From positions 62,001 through 126,000 of the forward strand of contig JAPDOI010001152.1 of the NCBI GenBank assembly GCA_029168955.1: 64,000 bases of DNA. Reading direction: 5' to 3'. The notes under the pieces were generated by a model that was not told the DNA's origin, made no database searches, and worked only from the letters and a program-made list of their open reading frames with translations. The stretch's first letter is position 1. Every line of letters starts with the position of its first letter. The DNA comes from Aplectana chamaeleonis. Its lineage: Eukaryota; Nematoda; Chromadorea; Rhabditida; Cosmocercidae. This document shows positions 20,880-32,160 of the stretch, piece after piece. Both the position numbers and the translations under genes were made by a program.

Positions 20880-21265
20880 CTGTAGCTTGCGTATAAATAG
20901 TCGCTGCTTGCAGATCAAAGCATCCCGACTAAGCATGACTGGTTGCGGACTGACCGTGGATAACTTCTGAACTGTCGCTGGCTTCATCTGGGTTGACCGT
21001 GGGAGCTTGCGGACTGACCGTGGATGCGCGCAGATAAGCGGCTGGAGATAGCTAGCTGACCAACAGCGGATTTTTCTGAACTGACCTCAGGGGCTTGCGG
21101 CCCGACAGTGGTTGAATTCGGACCGAACGCGGGACCTTCAGGACTGTCATGGGACCTTATAAACTGACAGCGGTAGCTCGCGTACCGACCGCGGAACCCT
21201 CTGGACCGATCGCGGGAACTTGCTGAATTAACGCGGGATTTCGCAGACTGACCGCGTGCGGAAAC
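20880..21265. repeat. Degenerate tandem repeat of about 22-27 bp
   Basis: Loose copies of GCTTGCGGACTGACCGTGGA recur roughly every 22-27 bp. They are absent from the sister copy C3, so the repeat expanded inside this MITE. A block of old satellite-like growth within a transposon is unusual but the divergence is high. Confidence 0.55.
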
Positions 21266-21764
21266 CGGTTCGACACGCGATCAGGCTTTCTTTTTGTCTG
21301 AGTGCGAAGCTCACTAGCGGAGTTTCTGAATTTTTTTTCCATCTCGGCGTTGCTCAAATTTGGTAGTTTCACCTAATTGTTGATGCTTCCAATGGCGTGA
21401 GCGTTCTATTGGGGACCCTGCGACCGCAGTAGCGTAGATATCTGAACAGCTCTTCCGAGTGTGTCTCTCGCCTTTAAAACCAAATCTGGCTTGCGTGGAG
21501 GATCTACGCCGAGTGTGCGTCAGTGCAAACTACCCATGATTTCAACCAAAAGTGCCAAGGCGGTTCGTGCCGACTGTAGATCATAACAGTTTTGCTCAAC
21601 CGTTATATTAATCTTCATTAAATCTTTTTAATCTGACTGGTGGAATGTTCCACATGACATTATTATCGCTAATTACAATAACGCACAATTGTTTTGATAC
21701 CGTCATGTGGAAACTTCTTTGAAAGTTCTTTATAGATTGGATGGATGGATGTCGACTTCTCGCA

Positions 21765-22377
21765 TCAAACTGATTCTCTGCTTTCTCTTGATTTCTCGTA
21801 AGACTTTGTGATTTCCTCGTTAGACTTCTTTCGCACCGCCTCTTCTGAACCCTCTCTTGATTTTATGTGTGCTGTTTCCTTGGACAATGTTTTCTCATTT
21901 GGTTTAACCTGTGAGTTGAACAGATTGTATATGTCCGTTAAATCATCCTTTTGCGCCTTCGGTTTCATTTTCGGTGTTTTGCTTACCGCCTTCTTGGACA
22001 AAGTCATTGTTTTCGTATCGTACATATTGTAGATGTCGATGGTATGCTCTCCCTCTGTTTTCATAAGCTTTGTTTTGACGAGTCCTCGTACACGGCTTCT
22101 CCTTTTACGATTCCTTCTCTCTTCTCTCTTACGCGCTGCACCGAGCTTTTGCTTCTTTGGTTCCTCTGCCGATCCTCGAGTTTCATCCTCGGCTGAAGCA
22201 GTTACCCCACTTCTCTCCATGGATGTTTCCCTTGGATCCCGCGGAAGTGATTGTCGCCAACGATTCATATACTCGTTGCGCAACTGCCTTCTAAGCATGT
22301 TGATTAACAGCAACTGTATGACAAGTCCAACTGTCATTACTACAGTGATAACAAGTAATCGCAGCTTGGTGCGTTCC
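21765..22377 (-). CDS. Terminal exon of a single-pass membrane protein with paired DIYNxF motifs (copy 1)
   Basis: The exon begins after TTTTCAG and encodes 203 residues to the stop. It opens with ERTKLRLLVITVV and a hydrophobic stretch (about residues 4-27), then basic residues LRRQLRNEYM, so the long C-terminal part should be cytoplasmic. That tail is Lys/Arg/Glu/Ser-rich and disordered-looking. It carries two similar motifs, DIYNMYDTKT and DIYNLFNSQV, with the tyrosines 34 residues apart, each followed by LSK. The paralogue at 56203-56854 keeps the acceptor, membrane segment, both motifs and part of the 3' UTR. I do not recognise the family and saw no clear upstream exon. Conservation of the motifs over a diverged tail argues for a real gene; function unknown. 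Confidence 0.68.
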
Positions 22378-22642
22378 CTGAAAAGAGCTTTATTATTTTC
22401 GTGTGAACCATCTTGTATACGCCTTTATTCTACAGTGCGTTTCATTGTTTATGAACACCTATTTTTTCGATATTGCTGTCCGGCATAATGCTGGGCGTTT
22501 TTCGCTGTCATGAGCGTATTCAGGGTCTTGATAAACCAATGTTAACATCATTTCAGGACTTTGTCTTCCCAAGAACTTCGTGTACAACGTTTTTTATTTT
22601 CGACCGTTTCATTGCTCATGAACACAAATTATGGAAAATTTC
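22378..22642. other. Probable intron or upstream flank of the membrane-protein gene
   Basis: Lies 5' of the exon on the minus strand. I could not identify a first exon or promoter. Confidence 0.35.
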
Positions 22643-23128
22643 CTAAAGGCACCGTCAAACCTCGAAATAGTTTTTCTGTTTCCCTGCCTATATTGAAAAT
22701 GGCCCCACGCTGATCCCAATAATGTCTCTGAAATCGTACAAGACCCCCGAGGAACGAAGTTATGGCCCCTCAAAAATTTGGCTACGTAAGCATGATGGAC
22801 GAGTTGTCCGCGGCTTAAAACTTCCGTCATTTGCAACCGATGTATACGAGCCGACCTGAATGGATATAGAGGTCGAGAATGAAGAGAAGAACGGGGCTTT
22901 TGATCGGAAATCATCGCTCATCTCGCCATTTTTGAGCTCGAAAGATCTTGAAAGGGGCGTGCCAAAGTGGCTTCCGGATGTGGGAGCCCAAGAATGGCTT
23001 CCTCCTGTATCTCGCTTTTATCGGAGAAATCGAGAGCTCGCACTTGGTATGTGCTATATGGGGTGGGTCTACTTCACAATTATGTGGAAATCTCAGATTT
23101 CGCCCCTGAGCTTGGACTGTGCCTTTGA
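22643..23128 (-). mobile_element. TTAA-type MITE, family A copy 4
   Basis: Edged by CTAA (22643-22646) and TTGA (23125-23128). Ends are AGGCACCGTCAAACCTCG and CTTGGACTGTGCCT. Body in the same orientation as copy A3. Its right edge is shared with the next element. Confidence 0.8.
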
Positions 23129-23616
23129 AGGCAAAGTTCACGATAAGAATCGTTTTTCTGCTTTTTTTCCTATCTTGAAGACGGTCCCATGCTGATTCCA
23201 ATGATGTTTTTGGAATCGTACAAGACCTTCTAGGAACGGAGTTATGGTCCCTCAAAAATTGTGATAGGGAAGCATGATGGACGAGTTTTCAGAGGCTTGT
23301 AACTTCCGCCTTTTGCAGTCGATTTATGCAAGCTGCCCTGAGTAAAGAGAGAAGTTGAGAATGAAGGGAAGAACGGGGCTATTGATCGGAAATCATCGCT
23401 CATCTCACGATCTCGAGCTTTCATTTGTTCACGTCGATGGGTGTGGAAAGTGCATCTGGGCGTGACGAGCTGACGGGTGTCCAACTTTGGGCCCGTAGGG
23501 GACCGTTCCGAGCTCATTTTTCTTAGTTTTTTTCAACGTTAGGGTTTCGCTAGGCTCTGCAGCTGCCGATCTCCACCAAAAAAACAGACATGGTTTTTAT
23601 CGTGGACACTGCCTAA
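23125..23616 (-). mobile_element. TTAA-type MITE, family B copy 1
   Basis: 492 bp. Ends are AGGCAAAGTTCACGATAAG and TATCGTGGACACTGCCT. About 270 bp of the left body aligns with family A (for example CCTATCTTGAAGACGGTCCC and GGAACGGAGTTATGGTCCC), while the termini and right part differ. It abuts A4 through one shared site. Confidence 0.78.
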
Positions 23617-25868
23617 CTGTTCTGCTCCGCTACACATGGGTTATGATTTAGCATAAGAGTATTTCCGAGAATCTCGTTGAAAGAAAAAGAAATAAATATT
23701 TAGTGCATATAATTTAGCATAGAATCAAACCCGGAAGAAACGCTAAAAATTCGATGAAATGATCTACCATTGCTTCGTCTAAGTCCTTTTCCTTCTGTAA
23801 GCAGCGAAAATCGAGTGTGGCATTAAATGCCCCCGTCAGTCGCTCGAAGAACCGTAGGATCGTTCAAAACTTTTGATCGATAGCGGCTGCCGTAGAGGTG
23901 AGGCAGAGCACAGGTGAGTAGAATTGAGCATTCAGCGGGACTAGGACGGACGCAGCCGGCCGCAGAAAAAAGCGCTTGTCTCACGAAGAAAATTCGCATA
24001 TGGACCAGGTTTACAGCAGACGAATGCGGGGATTGCCACTGGGACGCTGTGGGACCTAATGGGTGTGCATTGGCTCTGCCCGTGTTTGCCCATGGAACAC
24101 CAGTACTCAGACAGGGATGTCGGATCACCCGGGCGGTTTTTGCCTTTTTTCGCCGCTCCGAATGCAGCCAGGGTGATTCCCCCAAAGATTTTCTGGCCGG
24201 AGTTGGTTTTCTATCACCCGGGGACCATCGAAGGACGGAGACAGGTCTTTAACAGCATCACGAATGATCACGTCGTAACGTGCTCATCACTTGCACAGCC
24301 GGTATAAAAGGCGCCTCATCTCACTCAAGTCCTCATTCAGCATTCTAATGCCGGCCCTGAAAGGTGACTTCGAGTCACTCTACGGAGGCCAGCATAATTT
24401 TCACCGCTGGGGAATAGGGGTATTCTCTCGGCTGGGGGGGGGGTTTCGTCGCGATCTGCGGGGGGGGGGTTCCTCACCGCAGACCGCGCCGAAGATTACG
24501 TCCTTGTGGCGCGCCGAAGCGGAGCGTTTCTCCGCCGTGGACCCGGGGCGACATGCTTGAGGTAAATAATAACGCCCGGTAGCGATTCGGGTCACCCGGG
24601 GTTATTCGGGTTGCCCGGGGGATATCGAAGGGGACTCACCCGTGCGTAGTTGCAACTGGTGATACTCCTTCGCACAGCCGGGTGATTCCACATTCTTGTC
24701 TGGGTATCGACTGTGTGGATTGCGGACGCACATAGACGGTCGGGGACGGACTTATCGGGTGAATTTTCTGCACACGCCTGCCACGATTCCGGCGCATCTG
24801 TCGATCGACCACGTCTGCCGAGGGCCGAAGGACCAAATCATGCGCGTCTCACTGAGCATGCACTTACATTCGTGCTGACAGGATTCGCATTCAGACTGTG
24901 ATGTAATTTCTACTTTTGTTGATTGATGCCTGTCAGACAGACATAATAATAATACACATTCGGTAGTGAACATATAGACATATAATACACATTCGGTAGT
25001 GAACATATAGAGGTAAGAATTTAGTAAGGTTCGAGAGTCTGCCCGCCTGAATATTTGCGTAGGAGCCGCAACGTAATTTCTCAAAGAGCACAGACTAACG
25101 AACGTTGACTCTAGGCATTCATTTGCTTCCCACATTGGCCGTGCGGGAACATATCTCTTCGTCCAACATAGAAGGTGCCTAAGGGAAGACGTGGGGCTTG
25201 CGGCAAATTGTGTGTTCTATTCATGTCAGAACGGAATTCCAATACGTAGTGACGGACAGCCGCTGCTGCAGCAGCACCACGATTAAAGCCGTGTTTAGAA
25301 CGCGTAGTCCAGGCACGATAAAGCTTTGTCCCAGCCCGATTACCTTTAGGTTGCGTGATGCAGCAGTGATTGTTCGTGAAGCCTTTCTCGCTCATTTGGG
25401 TCCGGGCGGAGCATGCGGCGGAGCAGTCGGTCATGGCAAAATATAGCAGTGATAAGAAGACTTAGACATGATTTCCTGCTTCGCCCGGCCTGCCATGAAG
25501 GAGAAAGGCTATAATTTTGAGAAAGATTTTTTTGAGAGTAATCCAAGCATTATTACTAAAAAAAGCTTTTAGATGTGGAACCGCATGATTATGTGTAACA
25601 GTGCTATAAGAAGAAAAGCAGCTTAGCCAGGTTTGCGAGCTCATGTGTTGCCTCACAGAATCTCCTTCCTCACACTCCAGACTCACAGAACCTCCTTCCT
25701 TTTGCGATTATGGCGTAGCTGAAACACCACCATTCAGTTGCCAATCGCCTCGCTTACTTAATTCAAAATCTAGCCGTACCTTGGAGTCATCCGACAGCAC
25801 ACCTCCCTTTCCGGTCGTAACACCTGAAACATTGCTCTGTTCCGGGGTACTAGCTCACATTTATTTCA
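23617..25868. other. No gene recognised; TATA-containing module and a 33-bp duplication
   Basis: Several open frames of 80-130 codons overlap on both strands and show no motifs. TATAAAAGG at 24303-24311, preceded by ACGTGCTCA, resembles the minus-strand module at 18581-18604. A 33-bp direct duplication lies at about 24949-25014, with CACATTCGGTAGTGAACATA repeated. GGGTCACCCGGG-type words cluster at 24125-24610. Confidence 0.35.
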
Positions 25869-26335
25869 TCACCTACTCGTTGTGTTGCTCAGATGTACGG
25901 TATCAGAATGGGTTGGATGTGTCAACACTCCAAGTGAGGATCTTGTCGTGCTATTGATCACTGATGGAAGATGAGTGGAAATCATTTTTGATGTCGCTTC
26001 AGGAGTGAGTGGTGCTGTAGTTATTCTTGTTGTTGCTGTCATTTTTGTGGTGGAAGCCGGAGTGGGCGTTGTGAATGAAGCTGTGGTCATTGCTGGAGTT
26101 GCAGTTGTAGAAGTAGATGTTGTCGTAGTTGAGGTGACTGATGTTGTCGGAGGACTTGTAGTAGTCGCTAGAGTCGTAATAGTTGTGGTGGTAGACGGAA
26201 TAGTTATCGTAGTGGTGGTAGATTCTGTTCTAGTGGTTTCCCAACTGTCTCTAGGATGAACCTTGAGAAAATCGCTTTGGCATTGCTTCGAATTCTGAAT
26301 GTGGCTGGTGTTCCAGGCGAAGTTCTGTAAGCATG
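25869..26335 (-). CDS. Terminal exon of a threonine-rich mucin-like protein
   Basis: After an acceptor-like GAATTCAG the frame encodes 154 residues to a TAG stop. It opens with CLQNFAWNTSHIQNSKQC, possibly the end of a cysteine-bearing domain. About 90 residues of Thr/Ser/Pro-rich sequence follow (runs such as TTTTITIPSTTTTITT), then a short tail, HLSNTTSR. Such regions are usually O-glycosylated and extracellular. AATAAA lies about a dozen bases past the stop, as expected for a 3' UTR. The antisense strand gives a Val-rich frame that is only a by-product. Repetitive ACN codons can mimic a gene, so the acceptor and polyadenylation signal are the main support. Upstream exons were not found. 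Confidence 0.5.
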
Positions 26336-26555
26336 CTGAATTCAGTAATTGATCTTTAGAGCTAGCGGAAGACGACCACAATCAAAAGCGTCAGTTTGCC
26401 GTTTCCACGACGTTTCGTAACCGACACGCGCAGCGCCATTGTGTCGTTGCAATGAGAATTTTTTGTTTTGCCACTCAAAACACAGGCATTGCCCGTGATA
26501 GAAACATTCACTCCTTTTTTCGCAGAAGCCTAAGCTTTGACCGTTCCTAGTGGCT

Positions 26556-26579
26556 TTAAAGGCAGTGTTCACGATGGAA
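26556..26579 (+). repeat. Left end of a family B-type MITE
   Basis: TTAA followed by AGGCAGTGTTCACGATGG, cut off after 24 bp by MITE F2. The rest of the element was not found downstream. Confidence 0.5.
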
Positions 26580-26856
26580 TACTGTGCTTCTCTGGGCCAA
26601 ATTCTGGTCCGCAATTGCGTCTCGGGACGCTTTGCGGCCACGCGCTTTCGAGTCAGAAGAGTTTCCAGCGTCGCAGCCGGCGTTCTGTTGACTCTAGGTT
26701 TGGAAACGGGAAACTAAAAAAGTTACAGAAAACTATATAACAAAGCCACATCGAGTCGACTTTAGCGCTGGAAACTCGACTGGCTCGAGCGCGTGCGGCC
26801 GCAAAGCGTGTGGAGACGCAATTGCGGACCGGAATTTGGCCCAGAGAAGCACAGTA
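26580..26856. mobile_element. Foldback MITE, family F copy 2
   Basis: 277 bp with ends TACTGTGCTTCTCTGGGCC and GGCCCAGAGAAGCACAGTA. It has the same NotI-like GCGGCCGC-bearing arms as copies 1 and 3. It starts directly inside the B-type end on its left. Confidence 0.82.
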
Positions 26857-26954
26857 TGGTTGTGGAGTTTTCTTAGCAAAGCTTTCTTTTGGTTCAGTGT
26901 GATACGACCTATACAAAAAAGAGATGTTGACTGAATTCACAGCGCGGGTGGGGC

Positions 26955-27495
26955 AGTATCAGCTGGCACTTGTGGCGCGCGCAACGGAAAACAGCTGCAT
27001 TCACGTCGACGTTGGCACGCGTTAACCGTGGATCCCTAAAAAAACTAGTTGGCGCACGGTTGACGCGCCCCAACCACGACAAGCGGTGTTCCATCGCGCG
27101 CGTTACATGTGCCAGCCGAACTGCTCTTCGATCAACATCCCTACAAAGAAGCATGGAAAAAGACCCATTCAGGGTAAAATTAGCAATCTCGAATTGTTCG
27201 TTTTTTCGTTGTTGGACGAGTCTAGAGCCCGGAATCGATGATTTGTTGCATCAGTGGTCACCAGTTGGCCAGGAACTGATATAACATCAATGACTTCTGA
27301 TCGTCAACCTGACATTTTTCGAGCTTCATTGCTTACATCTAATTGATACTGTGGCATGCGGATCGAATCCACACCGCGGGTGTGGCTAAGGAGCAGTTCG
27401 GTTGGCTTACGCGACGGGCGCGATGGAAAGACACTGCGCGCGCGTCGTCCTTGGGGCGCGTTAACTGAGTGCCCTTAGAAAAAGTAGTTGTTGTT
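26955..27495. repeat. Inverted repeat rich in GCGCGC (family Y)
   Basis: 27053-27135 (GACGCGCCCCAACCACGAC through CCAGCCGAACTGCTC) mirrors 27385-27470 (GAGCAGTTCGGTTGG through GTCCTTGGGGCGCGTTAAC). CCTAAAAAAACTAGTTG near 27032 also recurs directly near 27474. Confidence 0.55.
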
Positions 27496-28024
27496 CCATT
27501 TTAACCGTCCCACTTTATCATTTATTTGCATTTTGTTCACGTTGTTGTTGTGTTTGACGTAAGGCCGGCGTCGGAATCAATCTCGTCATCTCACATTCCA
27601 CACCGACAAGCAAACAAAAAACTCCTAAATATCCTAAACAGAGCGAATTCCACTCAAACGGAGGTATGGGAAGCATTGCGTCTAAAAAAGTACATTGTTA
27701 ATGTCGCAGACGGCCGAGCTGCTGCAGACGAGTGAACCACTGGTTTATTAGTCACTGAAGAACTGTCAGTAATAATAATGATTGAGGCGCCATCCTGACT
27801 ACATCGTAGCCGGCGCGGGTTTGACGGACTCGGTTAACACAGAAATTACGAGAGGCTCTGCAAAATAACCTTGACAGTGACGGGTCGCAAAGGTCTTTGA
27901 GCATATGAACACAACATGGCACAACTTAGGTAATTATTGTTCCTACAACAATAAACAAAAAAAACATGAACTAAATGCAAAAAAAAATGATAAAGAGGGA
28001 CGGCTGAATTGGAACAACAACTGC
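27496..28024. other. No gene recognised
   Basis: No supported gene. Short frames only. Confidence 0.35.
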
Positions 28025-28150
28025 TTTTTTGAGACCCTTCGGGTAACGCGTCTCAAGGACGACGCGCGGCGTGGCGCGTCGCGTATGCCAGCCGAACTGC
28101 CCCTTAGCCACACCCGCGGTGTGGATTCGATCCACATGCGGATACTGTCG
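28025..28150 (-). repeat. Family Y fragment, inverted
   Basis: GGACGACGCGCGGCGTGGC through CCAGCCGAACTGCCCCTTAG and GGTGTGGATTCGATCCACA is the reverse complement of 27357-27465 with a few changes. Confidence 0.6.
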
Positions 28151-28261
28151 GCAACCAGCGCTAGGCGAGCGTGCCGACACGGAGTTGCGAGCGCGCCTCC
28201 GTAATAAGGTGAGTGGGTAACAAGCATAGCTTCGTTGGGTAGAGCCATGTACTCCACCAAA

Positions 28262-30030
28262 TTTCACCCCTGGGCAGGTGAACTGGGGAACCTTCACCAT
28301 TGGGAAAACCGGTGTTTTGTGCTTAGAGATGGACCTTTGGTAAAGGTTGTTTTTGGAATCCCCATGAAATTCTGCATCGACTAGCGTTTTCAGTTTCAAA
28401 AAATACGTTCCCCTTCTACCAGCCGATTTCAGTTTATGATGTGCATTTTTTTCGCCTTAAAGGCAGCATACACGCTCGCAAAAGTTGTTGAGATAACTAC
28501 ATTAGTGGGGTTGTACGGGTTCTAGAAGAGCCTTCACGAAGTTGGGAGAGTTGAAAACGAGTTTAAATGACTGTATTTGAGCCGTATTGAGTCACAAAAT
28601 TATCCTTTCTCCGCCCACCGATACGGGCTCCGCCTCTCAATACCAATGTTCAATGCTCGATTACGGTAATTTTGGCTCATTTTTTACGCTTCTAACGTCG
28701 TAAGCGTCCCATAAAGGGTCGTACGAATACATTAGCGTCGTTATCCCAACAAATTTGTCGCTAGCTCCGCTATTTCAGCCAATGCAGTAAAACTCGTCCA
28801 CCTCTGGGCCAATGTAGAACGAACCGTTATATCTTCATTTCAGTAGATTTTTTTCCAGTTTTTTCTTTATCTCTGAATATTAACAGCTTTAGAACTTCGA
28901 TTCATTCCATAAAATTGATATCATTTTTGAGCGTGTATGCTGCCTTTAATTTATCGATTTTTTGTCCATACTTTTTAGTGCTTGGAGAAAGACCTATGGT
29001 TAAGGTTGTTTTTGAAATCGCGATGGAATTCTGCGTCGACTGGTGTTTCCAGTTTGGAAAAATGTTTTCTCGATCCTTCAGCCTAATTCATTTTACGAAA
29101 CACCGGTTTTTTTGCCTACAACTCTCCAACCGTTGAAGATGGTGTTTTGGTTGAAGGTTTTTTTTTTGAAATCAACGTAAAATTCTGCGTCGAACGGTAT
29201 ATGGGGTTCCTAACTTTGCTCGCTCCATAAGCCAGCCAGGTCGGTGGAGCCGAGCTCCATAGTTATCTCCATAGGGTGCTCTCGCCTCTATGGTGCAAGT
29301 AGGAGACGCAGAGTTCTCCTGGAGCCTACAACGGGGCTCGGCTCCATCGACCTGGCTGACTTATGGAGCAAGCAAAGTTGGGAACCCGATATACCGTTCG
29401 ACGCAGAATTTTACGCAGATTTCAAAAACAATCTTCACCAGAACCCTATCTTCAACGGTTAAAGAGTTAAAGGCGAAAAAGCGGTGTTTCGTAAAATGAA
29501 TTAGGCTGAAGGATCGAGAAAATATCTTTCCAAACTTGAAACACTAGTCGACACAGAATTCCATCAAGATTTCGACAACAACCTTCACCATAGCACAAAA
29601 AAATTATGGACGAAAAACCGATTACTTAGAGCGAAAAAATGCACTTCATTAATTGAAATCGGCTGAGAGATTGGGAACGTATTTTTGCCAAATTGAAAAC
29701 ATTATTCGACGCCAAATTCCATGGCGACTTTAGAAACAGCTCCGTTCAAAGAGTTGTCTTAAAGGGCAAAAAATTTTTGAGCGAAGAACGTGTAGTTTTT
29801 CAAAAATCGCTTGGAAAAATTTTCCAAAAAAATTTTGACTCCAAGACAGCTCAAAGGAATTTTTTCATGACCTAGGCGAATCACTTCATTAAGAATAGTG
29901 AATTTCAAAAGGAGGTCAGCTAACAAAAAAAATTCAAAATCAATGATTAAAAAAATATACTGAATGCAAAAAAAGAGGATTGAGAAAACGTCAAACTTTG
30001 AAGTTGCAAGTTTATAGGGAACCTTCACCA
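28262..30030. mobile_element. 1.8-kb palindromic element (family R)
   Basis: A long inverted repeat centred near 29285. Inner arms 28990-29245 and 29330-29565 match closely, including TCGACCTGGCTGACTTATGG and its partner, and AAATTCTGCGTCGAACGG. Outer parts continue to GGAACCTTCACCATT at 28288 and again at 30018. MITE C1 sits in the left arm, and the right arm gives the uninterrupted version of that site. No protein is recognised. Such a palindrome would make a long double-stranded RNA if transcribed. Confidence 0.72.
28457..28949 (+). mobile_element. TTAA-flanked MITE, family C copy 1
   Basis: 493 bp, edged by TTAA at both sides, with ends AGGCAGCATACACGCTCGC and GAGCGTGTATGCTGCCT. Inserted into the left arm of palindrome R. 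Confidence 0.85.
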
Positions 30031-30280
30031 TTCCTCACTCAGGTATCCTAAACAACCTTCACCTCTCGGACCGCTGTCTCCACCCCAACGAACCTATGGT
30101 GGCGAATGCCAGCACGACAGTGCTCCCACCCGCTACCATTCCGCGAACTTTACGTTATGGCATGATGGAACAACTTTGCGCAACGACCGGTACTCTTATA
30201 AAATTTTTGGACTTTCTTGATTGAACCCAGTAGGTCGCGCTGAAGAGGATGGTCTCAACAAAATCTAGATTGGAGCACTT

Positions 30281-31311
30281 TTAAAGTGTTCACGATGAAA
30301 AAAAAATCGGTACGATGCTTTCGAGTACGAAAGTCCACTAAGTAGAAATTAATAGAGATAAGTCCCTACAGAGTCCTCAAATACCGGGAAATTTATTCTA
30401 AAAAGACACCCGAAATATTTAAATACGCTCGTTCAATACGTTTCGGGAGACTGCAGACTAAGGGTCAAATCTAACGCCGGAAATGGTTTTGCGCTCCAAA
30501 ATTCCTAGGTATTTAAAGGCAGTGTCCACGATAAAAACCATAGCTGGTTTTTTGATGGAGATCGGAATTTGCGGGGCCTAGCGTAACCTAACGTTGAAAA
30601 AACTAAAAAATTGAGCTCGGAACGGTCCCATACTGCCCCAAAGTTGGACAACCGTCAGCTCGTCACACCCCAGATGCACTTTCCACGCTCACCGACGTGA
30701 AGAATTGAATGCTCGAGATTGTGAGATGAGCGATGGTTTCCGATCAATAGCCCCGTTCTTCCCTTCATTCTCAACTTCCCTCTTTACTCAGGGCAGCTTG
30801 CATAAATCGACTGCAAAAGACGGAAGTTACAAGCCTCTGAAGACTCGTCCACCATGCTTCCCTAGCACAATTTTTGAGGGACCATAACTCCGTTCCTAGA
30901 AGGTCTTGTACGATTCCAAAAACATCATTGAAATCAGCATGGGACCGTCTTCAAGATAGGTGGAATTGCAGAAAAACGATTCTCATCGTGAACACTGCCT
31001 TTAGGCGATTTGTTTCCTGCTCCTTGCACCGGTAAATCTTCAAAAATAGAATGAGCCTCATGCTTGGATGTTAGAATCTTTCGCCATAAAACATATTCAC
31101 ATTCGGCAACTGTTCATCTGGTGTAACGAAAGCAGGACAACTGTTATATGACGTGACTGGGGTGATCCACTACGTCGACTGGACCACAAGGTTTTCACCC
31201 ACTTTTGGCTATTTTTATGTCGTAATTTCGTTCTTACTCTTCTCGGATGTCCCAAAGCTTACGTTCTCGCCAAAAATGGGCACTTTTTCATCGCGAACAC
31301 TGCCATTTGAA
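30281..31311. mobile_element. B-type MITE (P) enclosing another B-type MITE
   Basis: The left end TTAAAGTGTTCACGATGAAA (lacking GGCA) and the right end TTTCATCGCGAACACTGCCA-TTTGAA form an inverted pair 1.03 kb apart. Copy B2 (30513-31004) lies between them, so the unit reads as a MITE within a MITE. The outer ends are degraded. Confidence 0.5.
30513..31004 (+). mobile_element. TTAA-type MITE, family B copy 2
   Basis: 492 bp from TTAA to TTAG. Ends are AGGCAGTGTCCACGAT and ATCGTGAACACTGCCT. It is the reverse-complement of B1 throughout, including TAACGTTGAAAAAACTAAAA near the left and the A-like body on the right. Confidence 0.82.
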
Positions 31312-32160
31312 ACGCTAATCAACTGAGTTTCGATAACTTGAGGTTGATACTCGACGATCAGGGTCCAGATGAGAGTTGATGAGAAGAGCCTAGAGGAGAA
31401 TAGGTTCCGGACTTCTCGTCTGGCCTACTATGAGCCTCCTCAACCAGCAAGGGGCAGGACTGGAGAATTTGCAGGCGTAAAGGGGTAGGAGCGAGAAGAG
31501 AGCATCGCACTTGGTTTTTTGGTCACTACTGTGGTCTCCACGCTTTTTAATTAATTTTTATACCAAGCCTATGATTAGTCTGCCTCTAGGGCCTTATTCA
31601 CATACGACAAACCGGCGATTCATAAGCAACCGGGAGGTAGAGGTGGAGGTAGAGCGCAGAGTAAGCGCGGAGACCCGAGTAAATTTTACTCTTACCTCGT
31701 GAGTTAATCTTTTCCGAGTGCCCGGATTGGAGGGAATATCGGCCAGCGACAGCTCACTCCCTAAAGTCCTTTCGAATAAGACTGCCAGCGAACACGGTCA
31801 GCTTGCATGCCGCTAGACCGCCGTGCAGACTTTTTTATGCGAACCTCTCCACGCCTGCAAATTGCTGACTCTAATACTTCGCGTGCGTTTGCGGAGCGCA
31901 TGGAAGGGAAAGCGAGGGAGCAGAAGGGAGCCGCAGGGAGCAGTGGTGACCGCTGTTACCACGACAGCACTACGGTTGCTGTATTAGTTCCGGAACCACA
32001 CATAGTCGTGAAGATATGTTTGTAACAATCACGAGCCTGCTTTGTTGAAGGATGGATACAAACCGCCAGACTACTGTTCACGGCCCTTCGTTATGGAAGG
32101 TCATGAGTACGGCATGAGTGGCGAGAGACATTAGAGGTTTACTGCCAACTTGCGCTCTTT
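31312..32160. other. No gene recognised
   Basis: No supported gene. A purine-rich GGTAGAGGTGGAGGTAGAG stretch lies near 31635. Confidence 0.4.

Larger units (their letters stand above)
19916..21477 (+). mobile_element. TTAA-type MITE, family C copy 4, expanded and interrupted
   Basis: The left end TTAAAAGCAGTGCTCGAAAA and the right end GAGTGTGTCTCTCGCCTTTAA match copy C3 (9051-9532) with changes. The shared body is split by element E (20136-20760) and swollen by a degenerate tandem repeat at 20880-21265. Comparison with C3 is what identifies both additions. Confidence 0.68.

Noticed and set aside
23823..25434. Several overlapping frames of 80-130 codons
   Set aside because: Frames overlap on both strands, with no recognisable domain, so coding cannot be supported.
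25975..26259. Val-rich open frame on the plus strand
   Set aside because: Antisense of the Thr-rich codons of the mucin-like exon; no start or splice support.
27355..27400. B-box-like GGATCGAATCC in family Y
   Set aside because: No matching A-box at the right distance and no tRNA fold; it recurs only as part of the inverted repeat.
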